Source of the DNA: Sulfuriflexus sp.
GTDB taxonomy: Bacteria > Pseudomonadota > Gammaproteobacteria > AKS1
Length of the DNA: 64,000 bases
NCBI GenBank assembly: GCA_023134145.1
Contig: JAGLUW010000031.1
Location: 1 to 64,000, forward strand
Direction: 5' to 3'
Below are positions 58,815 to 64,000 of this stretch, piece after piece. The position numbers were made by a program, and so were the translations under genes. A model generated the notes under the pieces. The model was not told the DNA's origin, made no database searches, and saw only the letters and a list, made by a program, of their open reading frames with translations. Each line of letters begins with the position of its first letter. The first letter of the stretch is position 1.

Positions 58815-60480
58815 TGATTGTTATTCTCATTTCGAGACGATTACCTAAACCATCTTCAGGTACGGTATAGATTAGGCTGTCCATCAACTGTTTCATAAAG
58901 TGTACTCCTAGACCACCCGGACGTACATCATCTAATGCACGGGAACGGATCTCATTTATATCAATGGTTTCGGCATAGTCGCGTAAAACTATAATGAATT
59001 GAGCCGGTTCGATCTGGTGGTCAACGTTAATATTGAGCTCAATATCACCATCTTCAGCGTTATAGGCATGCTGGATGATGTTGCTAACGGCCTCACCAAT
59101 CGCTAATACGATGCTTTCTGCTTGTTCAAGAGAGCATCCGGCGGCTAGTACTGTTTTACGAGCACGATCTCGTAAGCCCTTGAGTTCACTTGGGTTTGAC
59201 TTGATATGCAGACAGAGAGATGGGGTTAACTGGGAATTTTCGATAACTAACACGGTCACATCGTCATGTAATAGGCGGCCATCACGCTGCAGGCTGTCAA
59301 ACATGGCTTCAAGGCGTGCGGCGGCAGGCTTATCTCGATGGGAATTGATCATGTCTTGCAAACCTTCCTCGCCAAGCATCTGACCATTTTGCTGTGACTC
59401 TGTAACCCCATCGGTATATATATAGAGTGAACCATCAGCTAATTGCAGCTTGGTTTCAGGAAATTCGATGTTAGGAAGAATACCGAGCGGTGGTGATTCG
59501 CCAAGAATTTCTTCGAAGTGGCCATCGGCATGTTGCAGCAAGGGCGGTTGGTGACCTGCGTTTGCAAGCAATATCTCATTACTTGCAGGATCAAATATAC
59601 CGCCAACCATGGTAACAAACATGCCACGCGTGCTATTTTCATGCACCTCATTATTCACCATGGCTAATAGTTTCCTAGGCGATGTTTGAGTTTTTCCTAA
59701 GCAATGAAACAAACTGCTTGTCTTGGCCATCAGTAAGGCTGCATTCATACCTTTGCCAGATACATCGGCAAGATTAAAAACAATACGACCATCTGGCAAA
59801 GTGAAGTAATCGTAGAAATCACCGGAGACCTCACGCATGGGTAAGTTGTAACCGTGTATGGGAAAACTCGCGTGTTTCGGTGTAGGTAATAGATTGCCTT
59901 GAATCTCACGCGCTAATTCTAATTCGCGCTGAATACGTTCTTGCTCAACCAAAGAGGCAGCCATTGCGGCATTGTGTATAGCGAGTGCGGCAGATGAGGC
60001 AAGGGCAGTGAGCATATGCTGATCGTCAGTTACAAATAAACCATCATCGGTTTTTTTGTTAATCAACTCGATAGCACCGAGTTTTTTATTCATCACGGTG
60101 AGCGGAGCGCAGAGGATAGAGTGCGTAGTAAACCCTGTTTGCTCATCAACCTGCGCAGTAAAATCTGGATCGGCACTGACATCAAGAACCATTTGCACTT
60201 GATTTTGTTTAACCGTATTACCAATAATCCCATGATCGGCCGGAAGGCGAAGACCGAGTAATTTTATGGGCCCCGCACAAGCACGACAAACCAATTCGGT
60301 ATCGTCATTTTCTAATAGAAAGATTGAAGCCGCTTCTGCATTCATATAATCCATCATCTGTACGATGGCATTATGTAGCGTTTCTTCAATATCCAGTGAA
60401 GTCGTAAATTCTTGCGTCATACGCGCAAGCAAAGCGAGATGCTGATCTAGTTTAAGTTCATGTTTTTTTTGTTCACTCAT
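58798..60480 (-). CDS. GAF-SpoIIE phosphatase-HATPase partner-switch protein
   Basis: The protein of about 560 residues has a GAF sensor domain (about 30-180), a SpoIIE/PP2C phosphatase domain (about 205-400) with GDFYDYFTLPDGRIVFNLAD, DVSGKGMNAAL, NAGHQPPLL and YTDGVTESQQNG, and a C-terminal HATPase of the RsbW type with LAIGEAVSNIIQHAYN. It thus combines the phosphatase and the kinase that set the phosphorylation of a STAS protein. The ATP-lid region reads RDYAETID, where the usual glycine is alanine, so kinase activity is uncertain. ATG 60480 fits the conserved start; in-frame starts up to 60516 exist. The gene overlaps the STAS gene, its probable substrate. Confidence 0.88.
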   Translation of the reverse strand: MSEQKKHELKLDQHLALLARMTQEFTTSLDIEETLHNAIVQMMDYMNAEAASIFLLENDDTELVCRACAGPIKLLGLRLPADHGIIGNTVKQNQVQMVLDVSADPDFTAQVDEQTGFTTHSILCAPLTVMNKKLGAIELINKKTDDGLFVTDDQHMLTALASSAALAIHNAAMAASLVEQERIQRELELAREIQGNLLPTPKHASFPIHGYNLPMREVSGDFYDYFTLPDGRIVFNLADVSGKGMNAALLMAKTSSLFHCLGKTQTSPRKLLAMVNNEVHENSTRGMFVTMVGGIFDPASNEILLANAGHQPPLLQHADGHFEEILGESPPLGILPNIEFPETKLQLADGSLYIYTDGVTESQQNGQMLGEEGLQDMINSHRDKPAAARLEAMFDSLQRDGRLLHDDVTVLVIENSQLTPSLCLHIKSNPSELKGLRDRARKTVLAAGCSLEQAESIVLAIGEAVSNIIQHAYNAEDGDIELNINVDHQIEPAQFIIVLRDYAETIDINEIRSRALDDVRPGGLGVHFMKQLMDSLIYTVPEDGLGNRLEMRITINAKNK

Positions 60481-60548
60481 AGTGACTATCATGCCCAGAT
60501 TTAGGGTGGGCATCAATCAGAACATTGGATGTGTGAGTGATGTATCAT

Positions 60549-60573
60549 AAAATCAGTATAAAACACTGATTTT
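60549..60573. promoter_or_regulatory. Hairpin in the divergent region before lemA
   Basis: A perfect nine base-pair inverted repeat (AAAATCAGT / ACTGATTTT, seven-base loop) lies between the divergent phosphatase gene and lemA. It is followed by one more T only. A terminator makes little sense here, so an operator is more likely. Confidence 0.4.
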
Positions 60574-60588
60574 TGAAGAATTTCAGAC

Positions 60589-60618
60589 TTGAATTGTGTA
60601 AAATAAACACCATATTAA
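60589..60618 (+). promoter_or_regulatory. Possible promoter of lemA
   Basis: TTGAAT, 18 bases and TATTAA precede lemA by about 30 bases, just after the hairpin. The match is moderate. Confidence 0.3.
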
Positions 60619-60649
60619 TACTACAAAACAATAATATAAGGTGGTCGAA

Positions 60650-61246
60650 ATGGAAATCTCAACTATTGTCAGTTTGGTTGTTATTGCAGCGATTGTATTT
60701 TATTTCATTGGTATATTTAACCAATTGGTCACGTTGAAGAATCGTTATGGAAATGCTTTTTCGCAAATAGAAATACAGTTAAAGCGCCGTTATGACTTAA
60801 TTCCTAATTTAATTGAAACCGCGAAGGGTTTCATGAAGCACGAACGTGAAACACTAGAAGCTGTTATTGCGGCACGTAATAGTGCATCAGCAGGTTTAGA
60901 TGCATTGGCGAGTAATCCAGGTAATGCTGAGGCGATGAAGAACTTAGTTGGTGCCGAAGCGAATTTAACAGGTGCGATGGGTAAATTTAGTATGCTCATG
61001 GAAGCGTATCCTGAAATTAAAGCCAATCAGAATATGATGCAGCTTAGTGAAGAGTTATCGACGACTGAGAATAAAGTCGCTTTTGCTCGACAGTCATTTA
61101 ATGATCAAGTGATGTCTTACAACACTTACAAGCAATCCTTCCCACAAAACATGGTTGCAGGACCTTTTGGTCATGCTAGTGATGCTAGCTTGCTTGAGTT
61201 TGAGGATAGCCAAGAGATTCAGGCCGCACCTAAAGTATCTTTCTAA
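60650..61246 (+). CDS. lemA: LemA family protein
   Basis: LemA proteins are membrane-anchored helical proteins of unclear function, often encoded with an M48 protease. The 198-residue protein has one N-terminal membrane segment ([18 protein letters not shown]), then the family core [20 protein letters not shown] and [17 protein letters not shown] 60650 has AAGG about eight bases upstream and is preferred over GTG 60641. The M48 gene follows within 20 bases. Confidence 0.93.
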   Translation: MEISTIVSLVVIAAIVFYFIGIFNQLVTLKNRYGNAFSQIEIQLKRRYDLIPNLIETAKGFMKHERETLEAVIAARNSASAGLDALASNPGNAEAMKNLVGAEANLTGAMGKFSMLMEAYPEIKANQNMMQLSEELSTTENKVAFARQSFNDQVMSYNTYKQSFPQNMVAGPFGHASDASLLEFEDSQEIQAAPKVSF

Positions 61247-61266
61247 TATTTTAGAATAAAATCTGC

Positions 61267-63180
61267 ATGGATTTTTTCCAACACCAGCAACAGGCACGCA
61301 CGAGCACGCGGAAATTAATTTCTCTGTTTGGTTTCGCGGTGTTGTCACTCCTCATTATGACTAATTTATTAGTTATGTTTGCGTTTGGTTTTCTCGACTC
61401 AGAAATATCAACAGCGGCGATTCTTGAGCAGCTAGATTGGAATATTTTCTTATCAGTCAGTGCTGTTGTGGTCAGTGTTATTTTTATAGGTAGTCTTTAT
61501 AAAATTAGTACTCTTTCATCAGGTGGTGTGGCTGTTGCAGAAATGCTGGGCGGCAAGTTACTCACACATGGTGGCTTTGATTCTGATGAGCAAAAAATAT
61601 TAAACGTTGTTGAAGAAATGGCGATTGCATCGGGTACGCCGGTTCCTCCCGTTTATTTACTAGAAGAAGAGGGAATCAATGCCTTTGCCGCGGGTTTTAC
61701 AGCAAGTGATGCCGTTATTGGGATTACACGGGGGGCAATAGCAACCCTTGATCGTGAACAACTACAAGGTGTCATTGCACATGAGTTTAGTCATATCTTT
61801 AATGGTGATATGCGTCTCAATATTCGTTTGATTGGTATTTTACACGGCATCTTAGTGATCGGAATTATTGGTTATTATATCTTGCGTGCAGGAGGTCGAA
61901 GTAGAAAGAATGGTGCTGGTCTTGTCGTTCTTGGAATTGGCCTTTTGGTTATTGGTTATGCTGGTACGTTCTTTGGCAATATGATTAAAGCCGCAGTCAG
62001 TCGTCAGCGTGAATTCCTTGCCGATGCCTCGGCTGTTCAGTTTACGCGTAATCCCGATGGCATATCGGGCGCGTTGATTAATATCGGTGCCAGCGAATAT
62101 GGATCGAATATTGAAAACCCAGAATGTTCGGAAATTAGTCATTGCCTATTTGGTGCGGGCATGAGTAGTTTCTATTCAGGTTTATTTGCGACACATCCTC
62201 CTTTAGATGAAAGGATTAAACGCGTTAAACCATCATGGAATGGTGTTTTTGTTGCGAACAAACCTAAGCATAAACACGAGGCTGCCGATAAAAAAACAGA
62301 GAAAGCGGCTAAAGAAGAACTTAAAAAGAAGCAGACTATCGCGGCAACGGCGGCTGTTATTTTAGCTGGTGCAGAACAATTATCTAAAACGGGTGAGCCT
62401 GAACAGGTAAACCTTGATGTAGCAATAAAACTATTAGCCGGATTGCCAGAAACATTCTCTATCGCTGCGCGTGAACCCTATGGTGCGCGTGCTGTTATTT
62501 ATGCCTTATTGATTTCTGATGATGCGGATATCCGCGGACGACAATTGTCACATATTGAATACAATGCTGATTCAGGTGTATACGAAAAGGTTTGTGAGTT
62601 ATTGCAAGCTCGAGACCAATTGGCGGTTGATGCACGATTGCCGTTGATTGAATTATCTTTACCATCATTACGGCAGTTATCTTTTCCACAATATGAATTA
62701 TTTAAAAGCATTATTGAAAGACTAATTGATCTAGATGGCAAAGTTAGTCTATTTGAATGGATACTTGAACGACTAGTGATTCATCATTTACGCCGAAACT
62801 TTGATCCGAAATCGAGTCGTGCACGAAAATACATTTCGATTAATAAATTAACAGATGAAGTAAGTCTACTATTGACGGTAATGGTACATGTCGACAAGCA
62901 AACTGATTTGAGTGCTGCAGAAGCCTTTTCTTCAGCTCAAAGTGAGTTAGATGAAGTGATTATTTCTTTACAGCCTAAGGATGGAATTAGTTTTAAGGTT
63001 CTTGATTCTGCACTGAATAAATTAAATCAATTAGTTCCTGTTGATAAGCATAAACTGTTGAAGGCATGCGCGGCGTGTTTAATCGCTGATGGTAAGATTA
63101 CTCATAAGGAAGCTGAGCTATATCGTGCAATTTCTGAAATACTAGATTGTCCTATGCCTCTCTTGGTTGTTGAAGAATAA
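61267..63180 (+). CDS. M48-family membrane zinc metalloprotease with long C-terminal extension
   Basis: M48 proteases such as HtpX degrade misfolded membrane proteins. The 637-residue protein has two N-terminal membrane segments (about 22-45 and 57-80), the zinc motif HEFSH near residue 178 in GVIAHEFSHIFNGDM, two further membrane segments (about 195-240), and the third zinc ligand region REFLADASAVQFTRNPDG. The protease part ends near 330, after THPPLDERI. An Ala/Lys-rich linker and about 250 helical residues follow, ending in KACAACLIADGKITHKEAEL, which resembles a TerB-like fold. It is cotranscribed with lemA. Confidence 0.9.
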   Translation: MDFFQHQQQARTSTRKLISLFGFAVLSLLIMTNLLVMFAFGFLDSEISTAAILEQLDWNIFLSVSAVVVSVIFIGSLYKISTLSSGGVAVAEMLGGKLLTHGGFDSDEQKILNVVEEMAIASGTPVPPVYLLEEEGINAFAAGFTASDAVIGITRGAIATLDREQLQGVIAHEFSHIFNGDMRLNIRLIGILHGILVIGIIGYYILRAGGRSRKNGAGLVVLGIGLLVIGYAGTFFGNMIKAAVSRQREFLADASAVQFTRNPDGISGALINIGASEYGSNIENPECSEISHCLFGAGMSSFYSGLFATHPPLDERIKRVKPSWNGVFVANKPKHKHEAADKKTEKAAKEELKKKQTIAATAAVILAGAEQLSKTGEPEQVNLDVAIKLLAGLPETFSIAAREPYGARAVIYALLISDDADIRGRQLSHIEYNADSGVYEKVCELLQARDQLAVDARLPLIELSLPSLRQLSFPQYELFKSIIERLIDLDGKVSLFEWILERLVIHHLRRNFDPKSSRARKYISINKLTDEVSLLLTVMVHVDKQTDLSAAEAFSSAQSELDEVIISLQPKDGISFKVLDSALNKLNQLVPVDKHKLLKACAACLIADGKITHKEAELYRAISEILDCPMPLLVVEE

Positions 63181-63186
63181 TACGTA

Positions 63187-64000
63187 TTATTTTCCTTTAG
63201 TTTCTTTGGCAAGAAACAATTTTGGGTCAACGCGTTTGTTATTTAGGCTAACAGCCCAGTGCAAGTGAGGCCCTGTTACTCGGCCAGTTTTTCCAACAGT
63301 ACCGAATTTCTCACCACGTTTTACGAATTGCCCCGGTTTTAAATCAATCGTATTCATATGGCAGTACATTGTTACCAATCCTTGGCCATGATCAATGAGT
63401 ACGGTATTACCATTAAAAAAATAGTCGCCCGTTTCAATGATCTTGCCATCAGCAGGGGAGATAATCGGTGTACCTTGTGCCGCGGCAATATCTAGGCCGC
63501 TATGTGGCTTGCGTGCTTGGTTATTAAAAAATCTCCGTAGTCCAAAGGGACTGCTAAACGGGCCTTGCACTGGTAATACAAAATCAGTTGAAACCGCGTT
63601 ATTGTCACTCCAGAGTGTAAGCGCACCAATGATTTCTTTTTTATTAGCACGGATACGTTTTAGATCTTCTGCATTCGGATTAACTTTGCGTTTGTTCTTT
63701 ATGTTTAGATGCTGGGTCTTGTATTTCATCGGTTTTACAACAAAATGTTGTGTGTAAGGGATGTCACCCTTTGATTTTACTTTAATTGAATGTCGACCCG
63801 TTTTAGCCGTCAGGCCAATCCCAACAACGGCTACCCAGTTATCATTTTCTTTAACCACCATTGCGCGGCGTTTGTTATAAGTAACAACGGGGGCGCTATT
63901 TTTACTGGGCTTCTCAAGAGGAATAACGGCTACGCCACCCGGTATCGCTTTGTGTTCAGGTAGGGCGACCGCTGTGCTGCTTAAGGAGAATAATAGTGAG
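63187..64000 (-). CDS. M23-family peptidoglycan endopeptidase (start beyond window)
   Basis: LytM/M23 peptidases cut peptide cross-links in peptidoglycan. The catalytic domain has SPFGLRRFFN, the zinc ligands in HSGLDIAAAQGTP, and the end motif GPHLHWAVSL. All expected ligands are visible. The frame continues without a stop to the window edge. Its most upstream residues there (SLLFSLSSTAVAL then PEHKAIPGG) look like the end of a signal peptide, so only a few codons are missing. The ATG at 63861 would remove the signal sequence and is unlikely to be the start. It is convergent with the M48 gene, six bases apart. Confidence 0.9.
   Translation of the reverse strand, partial: SLLFSLSSTAVALPEHKAIPGGVAVIPLEKPSKNSAPVVTYNKRRAMVVKENDNWVAVVGIGLTAKTGRHSIKVKSKGDIPYTQHFVVKPMKYKTQHLNIKNKRKVNPNAEDLKRIRANKKEIIGALTLWSDNNAVSTDFVLPVQGPFSSPFGLRRFFNNQARKPHSGLDIAAAQGTPIISPADGKIIETGDYFFNGNTVLIDHGQGLVTMYCHMNTIDLKPGQFVKRGEKFGTVGKTGRVTGPHLHWAVSLNNKRVDPKLFLAKETKGK

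Overview
The window is chromosomal DNA of a gammaproteobacterium. The strongest sign is the run suhB / trmJ-cysE-iscRSUA-hscBA-fdx / iscX-ndk-rlmN-pilF-rodZ-ispG-hisS-yfgM-bamB-der, a classic gammaproteobacterial order, together with queA-tgt-yajC-secDF, an Mla-type lipid transporter and LemA/M48/M23 envelope genes. Composition is A+T-leaning and even. No insertion sequence, phage gene or CRISPR array is visible. A complete oxidative pentose phosphate set beside transaldolase and glycogen genes would fit a methylotroph or sulfur oxidiser of the Methylophaga/Piscirickettsiaceae type, but that placement is a guess.

Region 1 (200-9972, plus strand) is carbon and NADPH metabolism: tal, gnd, zwf1, pgl, a tandem cyclic-nucleotide-binding (CNB) protein, pgi, msrB, and a second glucose-6-phosphate dehydrogenase carrying its own C-terminal CNB domain. 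The cis fusion in Zwf2 and the free tandem-CNB protein in the same cluster suggest nucleotide-ligand control of the oxidative pentose phosphate pathway. This is one of the two most novel-looking systems in the window. Region 2 (9983-19315) is glycogen and maltodextrin metabolism: glgB faces glgC-GH57-malQ across a perfect 10-3-10 palindrome, and glgP converges on malQ. Glycogen synthase is not in the window.

Region 3 (19403-24592) is a self-contained TonB-dependent uptake operon (receptor, PepSY membrane protein, ExbB, ExbD, TonB) of unknown substrate, preceded by a leader rich in palindromes and closed by a strong terminator. Next come a lysine/alanine-rich histone H1-like protein and tRNA-Leu(CAA). 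Region 4 (25456-33979) holds queA-tgt-yajC and a fused SecD-SecF, then a small orphan gene, suhB, trmJ and cysE. Region 5 (34109-51709) is the isc operon behind a near-consensus IscR site. A MASE3 hybrid histidine kinase is inserted between fdx and iscX, and housekeeping genes follow as far as der.

Region 6 (51849-60480) is signalling. A membrane Ser/Thr kinase, a PP2C phosphatase and an FHA protein converge on a minus-strand operon in which a GAF-SpoIIE phosphatase-HATPase protein and a STAS protein lie directly upstream of, and nearly overlap, MlaE-MlaF-MlaD and a lipoprotein. This looks like partner-switch control wired to a lipid ABC transporter, and is the second novel-looking system. 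Region 7 (60650-64000) is LemA, an M48 protease with a long C-terminal extension, and an M23 peptidase cut off by the window end. The first 199 bases hold no gene I can support.
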